A DNA stretch of 64,000 bases from Rhodeus uyekii (lineage: Eukaryota > Chordata > Actinopteri > Cypriniformes > Acheilognathidae). The notes below the pieces were generated by a model. The model made no database searches, was not told the origin of the DNA, and saw only the letters and a list, made by a program, of their open reading frames with translations. Each line of letters opens with the position of its first letter. The first letter of the stretch is position 1. Shown in pieces: positions 17,288 to 27,254 of the stretch. A program made the translations under genes and the position numbers. The stretch covers positions 70,574 through 134,573 of the forward strand of contig JAWRVZ010000607.1 in assembly GCA_037043235.1 (NCBI GenBank), read 5' to 3'.

Positions 17288-20200
17288 CCTGCGCCTGCTT
17301 AATGCCTCAGTCATCCAGCTCAGATTTAAAATGTTAACAGTGGGACAGATTGTCTCTCAGATCAGGATGGAGGACTGGTTTATCACAAAAGATCCCAGGG
17401 ACGCATACTTCCATATGTACATTTATCTACAACACCGGAAGTTCCTGAGGTTTGCCTTTGGGGGCAAGAGATACCAATATTGGGTTCTTTAGGGTAAGGT
17501 CTCACATTGATTGTCCCGCGGGGGCCAGGGAGAGTGTCCCTCCTCGACGGCTCTCTTTGGGAGATTTTGATCTGGAGGGACATGTTGTCCCATGAGATAG
17601 AGCTTCAGCTCTCTGAAGAGCTGTTTGTCTGCTTTGGACGCCCTTTGGAGTTATAAATAAAAATTAATTTCAAAAAATGTTTCAGGAATCATACGAACCG
17701 TAAAAAAAGGTCCCACTAATATTAAGAAAAATGTACAATTTTCAGTTACCATAACAACACACAATGTTTGGAAACTGTTCTTAGAACAAAAGAATTGTTG
17801 GTTAAGCTCCATTGGAGGCTTGCATTTACCCAAAGATATTAAATATATACTTGCACAGTGTTGGAGATCATCTGAACGTCTGTCTCTCCTCTTCCAGCTT
17901 CAGGATCCGCTCCGGTTCTGTTTCCACAGCTTCTGGATGATGGGCGTTTGAACATCAGCTGTGAGTCCAGTGGATGGTATCCAGAGCCGGACGTCACCTG
18001 GATGTCGGAAGAGAGAACGGTTCTCCGTCCTGGAGGAGTGTCTCGCAGTCGTGGAGCAGATGAGATGTTTTCTGTCCACAGCTGGACGATCGTCTCTCAC
18101 TCGGACACTCAACTGGTCTCATGTTCAATGTCTCTCAAGACTGGAGAGATAAAAGAAGGAAGATTGAACACACAGGGCTTCATCTCTTCAGGTTAGAGAA
18201 CAAAGATGTTTTTAAATATCCAAACAAAAGCTATGTCAGTTTTTGTGATTGATAATCACATTCCCTTAGAAGTGTGAGTCTCGAAATGTCTCGTTCACTC
18301 AGCAACTTACAGTAGCATCTCTAATCTATATGAACGTGCAACCGGAGTCAAGCCAGTATTCTCTTACCAGTAACAGTGACCAAAGTAATATCAAAGATGA
18401 TGACGTCCACAAACAACGAATCCACGAGTCACTATGGCAACCTTATCTAATAAAAAGTGCGCCATACTACAGTTTTCTTATTTTTTTTATTCCTATTTGC
18501 ATACTTACATATTATATTGTATAATATTAGATATAATAACTAATACTAATGTCACCACCTATTTTATGGTTTTGGAATAATACGCCAGTCTAAAACCTTT
18601 TAATAACTGTAAATAAAAACTATATTTTTATTTGATGATAATTATAAAATAAAGAGAAAGATGTATTCAACTAATTAACAGTTTGTGTTTACAAAACGGT
18701 TAACAAAAGATCAACAAAGTGCAAAACGGTAATTTATGTCTATCTATCGTTCTCCCCCCCCCCCCCCCCCCCCCTCTCTCTCTCTTTATATATATATACA
18801 TGGGGCCTCTGGGGCCTCTTCAATAGGGCACCCATGCGCTGAAATTGGATCAGGTTTTGTTCAGAGATGAAGTTGCTATGGCTTCTGACATAACCTAAAA
18901 ATTATCTCTGTTTTTGGAACTTGAAGTTGAGTTATCCAATTACTTACCCTTAAACATGGAAATGTCACATAACCTGCTTTCTGGAACACCCCGCAGGTCT
19001 TTCATTGATGTCATCATTTGTTTAATTTTCAGCCATTCATTTAAAATAAAAAAAAATCAAATCCCATCCTACATTTTGTTCTCAGTCCTGTTTCAGAAGA
19101 AAAATTACAGAGAATTACATTGTTTACAAAATATTTTTACTCAATCATTTTAATTGATTTAATAATAATAGTTCATTACATTTATATATAGCGCTTTTCT
19201 TGGCACTCAAAGCTCTTTTCATTGATATATTTTGTTGATTTTGATAAGAAATGATTTGTTGAGATTGATCTGTGTCAGGGTTGAGTGGTGAAGGGAACTC
19301 AAATGCTGGAAAAAAGGGCTTTTATTTAATAAAAATAAAATTAAAAACAAAAAATACTCTAAGGGGGAAAACAGATTGGACTGGAAGAACATGAGACAAA
19401 AACATATACAGTGTTACCGCAAGATACAAAATTAATCCGTTCCGAGGCGGCCTTCGTATAATGAGTTTTTCGTATCTTGGAACACATTTTACATGTAAAA
19501 TGGCTAATCCGTTCCAAGCCCTCCAAAAACACCCCATTAAATTTCATAATAAAGCTAAATTGACCTATAAACAATGAAATGACGTAAAATGTCGAAGCTT
19601 ACCTTTCGAGTGAGGCTATCTCCGATAGTGGCGGCAGAGGAGGAGGACAAACGGCAGAGAACGTAAAGTTTCGGGTGCGGAGTGGCTGAGCTAAAGCACG
19701 CCAGCACGTGCGTATAGAAGATGCATGATGGGAGGGATGCTGTCCAATTAGAGAGAAGGATCTCATGGCTTGGCTAGCATCAGGAACCAATGGGAGAGCA
19801 GGAGGATGGTGGCGAGTCTACTATAACTAAGATGGCGGCGTGCGGCGCGAGTTTCAAAATTGTTATGCGGAGAATCTCGGACTTTCAGGAACCTTTCGTA
19901 TCTTGAAAACTTTTCGTATGTAGAGCAGTAAACATTTTCGTCTTTGCTTTCGTAACTTGGATTTTTCGTAAGTTGAGCCTTTCGTATCTTGAGGTACCAC
20001 TGTAATGCAGATCTGGCTCAGGACAGCAAACATAAATATGAAGGAGCATAAATATGGAAAAAACAATGTAGTAAATGAGGGAGGACAGGTGGGGCAAATC
20101 AACTAATGGGGTAACAAGACGAACATGAGCAGGGTCAAGACAATAGACATAGAGCACATGCCACAAGAAAACACATGAGAAACCATGTGCTCAAACATAA

Positions 20201-23200
20201 CGAGACATGAACATGCAGCCAATGAGAACTCATGAGCTGTGTGTTCACAAAACAAGATGACATGAAAGCTGCAGCCAGTGAAAACACAACCCGTGCTACA
20301 CAAGACAAACATTACATGAAAGCACACAGCCGATCAAAACATGAAGGGTTCCGTCACAAATCCAAGAGTAAACTAGACCAAAGTGACAGAATCCTGACAG
20401 ATCTGGTTTCTCTTCCTCAGATCCACCAGATTCATCAGATCCATGGAAAGCTCCTTTCTTCATCGTTCTCATTTGTGCTCTTCTGGGTTTGGTTGGGCTG
20501 ATCCTGTACAAATACAGACAGAAACTAACAGGTACGGTCTGGTTAAAATATTTAAATGATTTGATCGTCAAATGGTTTTTATGAAGGTATTTGATGTTTA
20601 TGTGTTGATCTTTTTATCTTTCCTTCAGGGAAAAAAACAGGTAATTAAAGTACTTAAACTACACATAATTCAAAACACTTTCAGGAATATTTGTGGAAAC
20701 AATTACTCATTAAATCTTGAAAATGAAATCTATTTCTTTTTTGTTTGTGATGATGAAGCTACGGAGAGACCTGATCTGAAGAAAGGTAATCACTGCAATA
20801 TCATCAATATCATCTAAATCGATCCACTTAACATTATATAAATGCTCATGTGTGTGTTGTAGCAGAAATCTTGCACCAGAACATAATGTGAATACAATCC
20901 AAAGTATAACTTTAAACTGGGAAATTGAGCATGTAGGATTATAGTAAAATCGTTTGCCTCGACACTCCCACCATCACATAATAATTCACTCACTTTCTTT
21001 GTAATTGTAACACAGTTCTTTGGTCAGGGGGGAAGGAGGCAGGAACCAGCAGACATTTAACAGACTTTAATGATCAGATAAGACATAAATACAAAATTAA
21101 CTTAAAGGCGTCAGTCCCTCACGGACGACTGCCACCCACACAAAACCCAACATTAAGTCCAGGCCTGGTCCTCTCTCGTCCTTCACACAAAATAACAGAG
21201 TTTGCCAATCTTGTTGCTGAATATCTGCCTTCATTCAAAGATCATCTCCATGTCAGGCTGGTATGAAATCCTAAGAAATACTGCCAACCGAGTACACTTG
21301 CTGAATTCATAGACTTGGTCAGGTCGTTCTGTCAGGCTGGTATGAAATGAAACTGGATTCAAGATGCGGTGCAGAGTGAGTTTATTCCAAAAATGGTGAC
21401 AAAACAAGGTAATCCGTGTGGCGGCAGGATCTGATGGAGCAGGGACACAATGAGCTGCTGGGTGAATGAAAAGTGCAGTGATGAATCCATGAATCCGTGA
21501 AGCGACAACTACGAGGAAGATACCGGAAACACAAGGCCCGACAGGAAACAGACGACATAGGAAGGACAACGACCTGACAAAACAATGGATGAGAGAGAGG
21601 CTGATAAAGAAATGTAATGATGAGTTGCAGGTGAGGGGGCTGATTATCTGGGAAGGTGATCAGTAACCACACCCCCCAAATTCATCTTGCAATCACACAC
21701 ATGCAATCCTAGGAGTCAGTTCAATTCATGAACTGTGACAGTACCCCCACCACCCCAGGAGTGTCTCTTGGCGCTCCCAGGAGAGTTTACCTGTCGATTG
21801 TAATCATCGATAAGGGAGTGATCCAGTATGTCCCTAGCAGGAACCCAACTTCTCTCCTCCGGAACGTACCCCTACCAGACCATAAGGTACTGAAATTCGC
21901 GTCCCCTCCTTCTTGAATCCAGGATACGATTTACTGAATAGGTTGGTTCCCCATCTACGAGTCGCAGCGGTGGGGGAATAAACCACGGATTTGATTTTGG
22001 AAACATGGAAAATGGAATGCCATCGGGCTAATGATTTTGGTGACAGAAAACGGGCCAATGGAGCAAGTTTATTACATACAGAGCGGAGAGGAATATCTTT
22101 AAAAGAAAGCCACACTTTTTAACCCGCGATGTAAATGGGATTCTCCGACCGGTGGCGATCGGCCTGAGACTTGGTGCGCACTCCCACCTGCAGTAGAGTC
22201 TCACGGGCTCTGCTCCAAGTGCGATGGCACCTCTGGATGAATGCATGAGCGGAGGGGACCCCGACTTCAGATTACAGACTCAGATTCCAAAATTGGTGGC
22301 TGGTACCCTAGACCAGGGTTTTTCAAACTTTTTGTGTGTGTGGACCACTATTTGTAATCGAAAAATTTTGCGGACCACCTCATAACACTCATAATAAAAT
22401 GTCTACACAGTCTTACCTGAATTAATCCGCACCTCTAAATAGGCTTACTAGCACTACTATAACTAGTCATCACATCAGTGTGCAACAGGCTTGTTAAAAG
22501 AAAGTTTACTGCACACAACAGCTGCCACATATTTAATTTATTCATTTACTCATGTGCCCGAGGGCATAATCAGGTTAATTTGAACAACAGGCTTATTTCC
22601 ATAGCAATGGAAAAGAACCCTTGGATAGTCAACATTTCAAAACCTTTGGCATTTCTGAAAAAAAAAACATTTCAGAAACACGAAAGCAAAAAAAACGGAA
22701 AACAAATGGAAATTAAAATAACAGGTCTCTCCACAAATCTCTTGAACACTGAAGTCATCAGCGGCTAAGGATACGTATTCTTTACCGTGATGTTATTCAG
22801 CCCTCGGTAATCAATACACGGTAGCAGAGAACCATCCTTCTTCCCCACAAAAAATAACCCCACCCCCGCTGGAGAAGAAGAGGGCAGATGAACCCAGCTA
22901 CCAAAGAATCAGAAATGTATTTCTCCATGGCCTCCCTCTCAGGAATATAGAGTGAGTATAACTTGCCATTAGGCGGAGACATACCTGGGAATAAATCTAT
23001 GGCAAAGTCATAAGGAGGATGTGGAGGTAGAGAAGCTGCCCGGGACTTCCTTCAGTGTACTGAACACTTGCTCGCAGTAGAGGCGGAGAGCCTGAATCAT
23101 GCAATGCTCCCTCTCCTCCCGGGAAAGCTGAGCTCGACCGACCTGCATGGGCTCATGGTCTGAGAATGGGCTGACCGCACCAGGCTGACGGATGGGTGGA

Positions 23201-25191
23201 ACCGCAGGGAACCCTGAACCTGCAGATTGAGAAAGCTAAAGTCTGCATCGCTCCAGTCGGACGTCGACCCGTAAAGCCAACTCAATCAAACCGTTGAGGG
23301 TGGTCGGGCAGGTCCAGGGTGTAGATCTCCTGCTGGACGCGATCAGCCAGCCCATGCAGGAACCTGTCCCACCTGTCCCCAACCTGCCTCCTCGTTCCAC
23401 TTTGAACCGACAGCCGAGCGGTCAAAGACCCTCCTCATCTCCTCTGAAAAGGTCTAGAACGAGGAGCAGTAAGGATCTTGGTTCTCCCACACCGCCGTTC
23501 ACCATTCAGCTGCCCGTCCCGAGAGCAGCGTGATAACCAGGGCCACTCTTTACTGTTTCATGGCGTAAGTTTGAGGCTGGAGAGTAAAAAATACAGAGCA
23601 TTTTGTTAAAAATGGGGATGGCTGATGGTGGGGGGAGCTGGCGGGCTGGTTGTGCGGGATGGTGATCAGTGCCCCCCACATTCATCTCGCAAACACACAC
23701 ACATGTAATCTTAGGACTCAGTGAATACCGTGAATAAATTCCAGAATTCCAGAATAAACCGTGACACTCCATCCCTGACCAAAGGTGTATGTATGTGTAT
23801 GGCAGTGGCCGCCGTCGATCGCGATTGATTGGTCGACATTTATCACCATCCTGGAAGCTCCCGAAAATAAGAAAGTTTCAATTGCAAACTTAGCGACTCT
23901 GTCACGCACCGTGCTCCACAAGCCCCAATAGGACGACCGCTCCGCACGCACCCCCCCCCCGTCAACAGAACGACTGCTCCGCACGGAATGTGTGTATGGT
24001 ACGTGAGTGCGGTGTATACGTTTAAGGTGTATATGCAGGGTGTGTGTGTGTATGTGGTGTAACGTGCGGTGTGTGTTAGTGTGTACAGTGTACATGTGCG
24101 GTGTATGTCTATGGTGTGTATGTGCGGTGTGTGTTTGTGTTTGGTTTGTGTGTATGTTGTATATGTGTATACACACACACACACTCAGACACATAACATC
24201 TTTCATAAATAACTTTATCAGCATGAAAAGTGTTTTGTGGTTCAGTGGAAGCAAGAAAGTCTGACCTTCTGGACAAAGAATTATTTTCATGTCATAGTCT
24301 TTTTCTCAAATACATAATGCATAAAAGTTGATGAAACAAATAATTTCCATTATATAGTGATGCAGATACAGGCTTTGATTTTTTGTCCCTAAAGTCTGAA
24401 ATTGTTTTTGATTTTAGTCGTGGGAGACGCAAATATTAAAGATCTGAGGAAACATGCAGGTATTTCATCATCGGTTACATATTTCATCATCTTTGCTCAC
24501 TTTCACTTTATATCCAAATATTTGTAATTATGATTTCATTTTTATGATTATCTCACAAATATAAGAAATAATAGTTATTGTTTTATTTGTCCTCTCAGTT
24601 CAGATCAATATTGACCGAGAGCAATCACATCCAGATCTGATGATCACTAACAACTATAAATTCTTGAAAGAATCTCCAGAATATAAACACACTGGAGAGG
24701 GATTTCCATATCAATTATGTGCATCTGGAGCTCAAGGATTTTCATCTGGTCGTCACTATTGGGAGGTTTCTTTGGTCCAAGATGATAAACCTCCTAAAAA
24801 CTACTGGTTAATTGGTGTGGCGAAACATAGAAATTTTCGTTCAAAAGACAAATCTGCTTTTACTCCATCAAACGGTTACTGGTTTCTGTGTTCAGACGGT
24901 CCTAATGGGTTTTTCACCAACTCTGATCCACCAGTTAAACTCTCACTGACGCCGAGACCTGAACAACTGGGAGTTCTGTTAGATTATGATGAGGGTCAGC
25001 TGTCATTTTACAATGTTAAAGAGAGCAAACATCTGCTGACCATGAGCTCCAGATTCACTGGATCAGTCGCTCCGCTCTTTAATCCTGGAGTTGGAGATCA
25101 GAGTTGGCTCACAATTCTGAATTGCCCAGAACCTGAAGAATCACCTCAAGAGTTCAGAAAACCTTTACTAAATAGCAGTTCAGACGCCTGA
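11307..25191 (+). CDS. BTN-like gene B (complete)
   Basis: Exons: signal 11307-11361, V-set 16191-16553, C2-type Ig 17898-18191, transmembrane 20421-20531, short cytoplasmic 20629-20640, 20759-20785 and 24418-24459, and B30.2 24599-25191. All are phase 1 and sum to 1497 nt, 498 aa. Signal peptide is residues 1-20; V-set cysteines C42 and C121 with W57; C2 cysteines C161 and C215; membrane helix about 248-268; B30.2 from 302. Possible N-glycosylation sites include N85 (NRS) and N158 (NIS). A type I membrane protein of the butyrophilin group is predicted. Introns hold a LINE, a DIRS piece, a TIR element and a gypsy copy, all outside exons. The two smallest exons are the least certain. No stop or frameshift was found, so the gene looks functional. 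Confidence 0.85.
11362..12382 (+). other. intron 1 of gene B, first part
   Basis: AT-rich sequence without a recognisable exon or element, apart from 'gttcctgaaac'-type short repeats near 12,180 shared with other introns here. Confidence 0.5.
12383..13728. mobile_element. TIR element ('gttggcttgagaaa' family)
   Basis: The left terminus around 12,384-12,411 ('gttggcttgagaaaagcc') and the right terminus around 13,704-13,728 ('ggctttctcaagcc') are inverted copies. The interior has no transposase; a small open frame at 12,944-13,216 resembles nothing known to me. A non-autonomous DNA transposon is the likely reading. Confidence 0.55.
13729..14206 (+). other. intron 1 of gene B, middle part
   Basis: I see no coding exon or clear mobile element in this stretch. 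Confidence 0.45.
14207..14270 (-). repeat. SINE tail fragment
   Basis: The reverse complement of 'gtcgctttggataaaagc' and 'ctgctaaataa', the same fish SINE core tail as at 3,880-3,935. Confidence 0.6.
14360..15880 (-). pseudogene. LINE endonuclease-region remnant
   Basis: The minus strand encodes the C-terminal part of an apurinic-type LINE endonuclease and the linker after it ('[22 protein letters not shown]', '[13 protein letters not shown]', '[12 protein letters not shown]') at about 14,541-15,185. Broken upstream endonuclease text continues to about 15,880, and linker text ('[13 protein letters not shown]') continues to 14,360. The reverse transcriptase is absent. A (GT)n run at 14,384-14,406 interrupts it. 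It lies in intron 1 of gene B in opposite orientation. Confidence 0.75.
16191..16553 (+). CDS. gene B exon: V-set Ig domain
   Basis: 363 nt, phase 1 both ends, acceptor 'tgtctctcag', donor gtgagt. Encodes an N-terminal V-set domain with the Cys in 'VTLPCWI', the Trp in 'IRWYRQ', and the terminal '[11 protein letters not shown]' motif carrying the second Cys. It differs from gene C at only a few positions (for example Gln-Asp against Leu-Asn after 'LLY'). Confidence 0.9.
16554..17256 (+). other. intron 2 of gene B, first part
   Basis: No coding exon. Contains diffuse 'gaacgtt/aacgttc'-type repeats (about 16,740-17,130) like those common in fish introns. Confidence 0.5.
17257..17286. repeat. 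poly-G tract (30 nt)
   Basis: An uninterrupted run of about 30 G on the + strand directly beside a DIRS fragment. Exact length may be an assembly estimate. Confidence 0.9.
17290..17640 (+). pseudogene. DIRS-type reverse transcriptase fragment
   Basis: The + strand encodes '[14 protein letters not shown]', '[16 protein letters not shown]' and '[16 protein letters not shown]', a recognisable slice of a DIRS1-like reverse transcriptase, stopped at about 17,492. What follows to 17,640 has no open frame. Only a short piece is kept in an intron of gene B. Confidence 0.65.
17898..18191 (+). CDS. gene B exon: C2-type Ig domain
   Basis: 294 nt, phase 1 both ends, acceptor 'ctcttccag', donor gttaga. 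Nearly identical to the C2 exons of genes A and C, including silent sites. The donor differs (gttaga against gtcaga). Confidence 0.88.
18192..19408 (+). other. intron 3 of gene B, first part
   Basis: No exon recognised. It contains a poly-C run at about 18,754-18,774 followed by CT and TA repeats, and a fragment near 19,165-19,210 of the dispersed repeat found at 25,785-26,280 ('catttatatatagcgcttt'). Confidence 0.6.
19409..20002. mobile_element. TIR element with TA target duplication, carrying a YY1-type motif
   Basis: Starts 'cagtgttaccgcaagatac' after TA and ends 'gtatcttgaggtaccactg' before TA; the termini are inverted copies. It contains 'aagatggcggcg' at 19,829-19,840, a match to the YY1 promoter motif, and a CpG-rich stretch around it. 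No transposase. Lies in intron 3 of gene B. Confidence 0.75.
20421..20531 (+). CDS. gene B exon: transmembrane segment
   Basis: 111 nt, phase 1 both ends, acceptor 'cttcctcag', donor gtacgg. Stalk 'PPDSSDPW', then the hydrophobic helix '[18 protein letters not shown]' and basic 'KYRQKLT'. Confidence 0.85.
20629..20640 (+). CDS. gene B micro-exon (12 nt)
   Basis: 12 nt between acceptor 'tccttcag' and donor gtaatt, coding GKKT. Using the later donor at the gene C position would put a TAA in frame, so the 12-nt version is favoured. Very short, so moderate confidence. Confidence 0.55.
20759..20785 (+). CDS. gene B short cytoplasmic exon (27 nt)
   Basis: Acceptor 'gatgatgaag' after a T-rich tract, donor gtaatc, phase 1 both ends, coding TERPDLKK. 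It is shorter than its gene C counterpart (35,721-35,759), whose acceptor position lacks an AG here, so the start is inferred. Confidence 0.5.
20817..21230 (+). other. intron of gene B paralogous to gene A
   Basis: About 20,840-21,000 parallels 2,262-2,420 of gene A ('gcagaaatcttgcaccaga', 'tgtaggattatagtaaaat'). No exon. The gypsy copy that follows interrupts this shared intron in B only. Confidence 0.6.
21231..22311 (-). pseudogene. gypsy copy 2: LTR and integrase C-terminus/chromodomain remnant
   Basis: The minus strand at about 21,760-22,115 gives '[13 protein letters not shown]' and chromodomain-like text ending '[12 protein letters not shown]', the C-terminus of a Ty3/gypsy Pol. The stretch 21,300-21,740 is the LTR-like 3' end, with terminus 'catgaactgtgaca' on the + strand. 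Frames are broken. Confidence 0.65.
22312..22760. mobile_element. hAT-like dispersed element inside gypsy copy 2
   Basis: Starts 'ccagggtttttcaaac' followed by 'gtggaccactatttg', wording typical of hAT-type non-autonomous repeats in vertebrates. No open frame of note. It separates the integrase end from the reverse transcriptase of the gypsy remnant. Limits approximate. Confidence 0.4.
22761..23785 (-). pseudogene. gypsy copy 2: reverse transcriptase start, gag and LTR remnant
   Basis: The minus strand gives '[22 protein letters not shown]' at 22,797-22,982, the segment before the gypsy reverse transcriptase core. Gag-like text with '[13 protein letters not shown]' follows at about 23,100-23,540, and an LTR end 'aataaaccgtgaca' at about 23,765. 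Same family as copy 1 and same orientation. Confidence 0.65.
23786..24417 (+). other. intron of gene B with diverged GT-rich repeat
   Basis: 23,990-24,185 is a diverged GT-rich simple repeat. From about 24,190 the intron again parallels gene A (4,400-4,470, 'tttcataaataactttatc'). Confidence 0.55.
24418..24459 (+). CDS. gene B heptad-type cytoplasmic exon
   Basis: 42 nt, phase 1 both ends, acceptor 'gattttag', donor gtattt, coding [13 protein letters not shown]. Confidence 0.8.
24599..25191 (+). CDS. gene B exon: B30.2 (PRY-SPRY) domain and C-terminus
   Basis: 593 nt from acceptor 'tcctctcag' to stop TGA at 25,189-25,191. Same length as gene A. It differs from A mainly in the PRY start (NNYKFLKES against KNCKLMKAS) and in a three-residue loop (FRS against VSV after 'HRN'). 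Ends in a Ser-rich tail. Confidence 0.92.
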
Positions 25192-25784
25192 CTGACCAAT
25201 CCAGAGTTTAGACAGAAGGATTCATGAGCGTAGAGGTTTTTCACTCTTATACCAAAAACCCCAGATGTAAATTGGGATTCAAACTCAACTTCTTTCCCAC
25301 GTTCATCTAGTGTCTGATTTCAGGGATGATGAAGTGAGCTGTTTCTGCAGTCTTCACATATTAAAGAGTTCTCTAACAAACAACCAGAAACAAAGAACTT
25401 TGCTGTACTTAATTTCTTCCCTAATCTGTGAACTGATCTGTGCTCCTACTTTAACCCTGTGTATTATGGATATAGTTGGCTTTATTCTTGATCCTCATTT
25501 GTCAGTCACTTATTTTCAATAGAAACAAATCCTTACATGTAGTTGTAAATATTATCTAGTTGTGATTTCTTTTTCAATGAACTGAAGGACCCTCAGCTGC
25601 CTGTAGACAGCATTGTTTGCTTTCTGTGCCATTTTGTGGCCATAAATAAGAGACGTAATTATATTAATGTTATCGTCAACATAAATGGCATACTATGACA
25701 CTCAAAACAAAATAAAATAAAGTGTGGTTTACTCAAGTATTTTGATTCATTTGTCAGTCTACCAGTATTTATTGTTTTATCTAA
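25192..25784 (+). other. 3' UTR and flank of gene B
   Basis: Closely parallels the 3' flank of gene A. No gene. An 'aaaataaaataaag' stretch near 25,708-25,721 could hold a polyadenylation signal. Confidence 0.5.
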
Positions 25785-26280
25785 TAATTCATTACATTTA
25801 TATAGCGCTTTATCAAAGTCTCTCAAAGTCGCTTTACATGGAAGGGGGAATCTCCTCAACCGCCACTAGAGTGCAGCATCCACCTGGATGATGCGACGGC
25901 AGCCATATTGCGCCAGAACGCTCACCACAAACTAGCTTTATTGGTGGAGAGGAGACAGAGTGATGATGCAGCCAATCAGAGAAAGGGGATGGTTAGGAAG
26001 CCATGATGGACATATTTGGCCAGAATGCCGGGGTTACACCCCTACTCTTGCGAAAGACATCCTGGGATTTTTAATGAGCACAGAGAGTCAGGACCTCGGT
26101 TTATCGTCTCATCCGAATGACGGTGCTCATTTCAGTACAGTGTCCCCGTCACTATACTGGGGCGGTAGGACTCACATAGACCAGAGGGTGAGCACCCCCT
26201 GCTGGCCTCCTAACACCACTTCCAGCAGCAATCAGTCTCCCATCCAGGAAACGACCACACACATCCCCGCTTAGCTTTTG
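25785..26280. repeat. dispersed fish repeat ('catttatatagcgcttt')
   Basis: Starts 'cattacatttatatagcgc' and runs through 'gatgatgcgacggcagcc' and 'accccctgctggcc', wording known to me from abundant repeats in many teleost genomes. No coding capacity. Class not assigned. Confidence 0.55.
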
Positions 26281-26589
26281 TGAGCAACCAGTCGTAGGCT
26301 AGAGGGTGACATTGCTAACCCTGCTGTAATCTATAATTACCAGCACACACTGGTCCTCAGTGTCCCACTCCACTGTCATGCTTTCTTGAATTGCACGAGC
26401 AGGTTGATTGTGGAAGGCATCACTGCCCTCAATGGTGGGGTGGAGATCCCCTCGGTGAAGCGAGTGGTAGCGATGCAGTTGTGACCACAAATCGTAGCCA
26501 CCTGGTAATCCGTACCCCCCATCCAAGGTGTGTAAGTTCTTGTCTGTGCTTACGGCTACAGAGTCGCTGGATAGGCTGCCTCTGCCCTG

Positions 26590-26975
26590 CACACCATGGT
26601 GCTCCGACATCATGCCAAGGCCCTCAAAGAGGTGCACAAGGGTAGACCTGACCCAGGCTTAACACAGGAACTGTACACAGCAACGGACCTCACCCTACAT
26701 GTGATGCCTCAATCAGACGATGTCCACCTTAGTGGTCCAGGAATGGAAACAACATCATCTCCCAGGCCAACCTCAGCAATGCAGTCGAGAACTTTTCCCA
26801 GCAGTTTTCAGCTGCACAAAAGCAGATGAAGGCTATAAAGCACATCCTACCCAGTGGTCTGCTGCTACCTCCACCATGCTACTGGCTGTATTGTCCACAT
26901 CTGCACTGATGGCACACCTGCAAGGCCTCATCAGCAGCCTAGACCACAGCGTGGAGTTGGCCACAGGCTATTAGC
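26590..26975 (+). pseudogene. DIRS-like gag fragment
   Basis: In broken + frames: 'LRHHAKALKEVHKGRPDPGL' followed by 'ISQANLSNAVENFSQQFSAA' and 'MKAIKHILPS', which resembles the gag of fish DIRS1-like elements. Frame shifts between the pieces. Family inferred by memory of the pattern, not by search. Confidence 0.45.
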
Positions 26976-27254
26976 TCGTTCTAGTTGTTAGGCCCACACA
27001 AGCGCATCGTCCATGTGACAAACCCAACCGTCCAGGCCCTCTGTGACTTCAGTTACTATATGATTGAGTGCTCAGGAGTTGATGCGACACCAAAAGCCAA
27101 ACGATTGAAGAAGTACCGCCCAAACGGTGCTATAAAAGGAATCATCTCTGGTGGAGGGAGCAGTGCTACTAGAGTCTCCCAAAGAGCTTTTCCCATCATC
27201 TCTAGCTCCCGTCTCAAGTACTCTGCTTGGCCTGGTACTAGTACTAACACAGTA

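Noticed and set aside
18330..18524. 64-codon open frame ending in a hydrophobic stretch, resembling a small membrane protein
   Set aside because: It is AT-rich, intronic, absent from the paralogous introns, and has no supporting signals.
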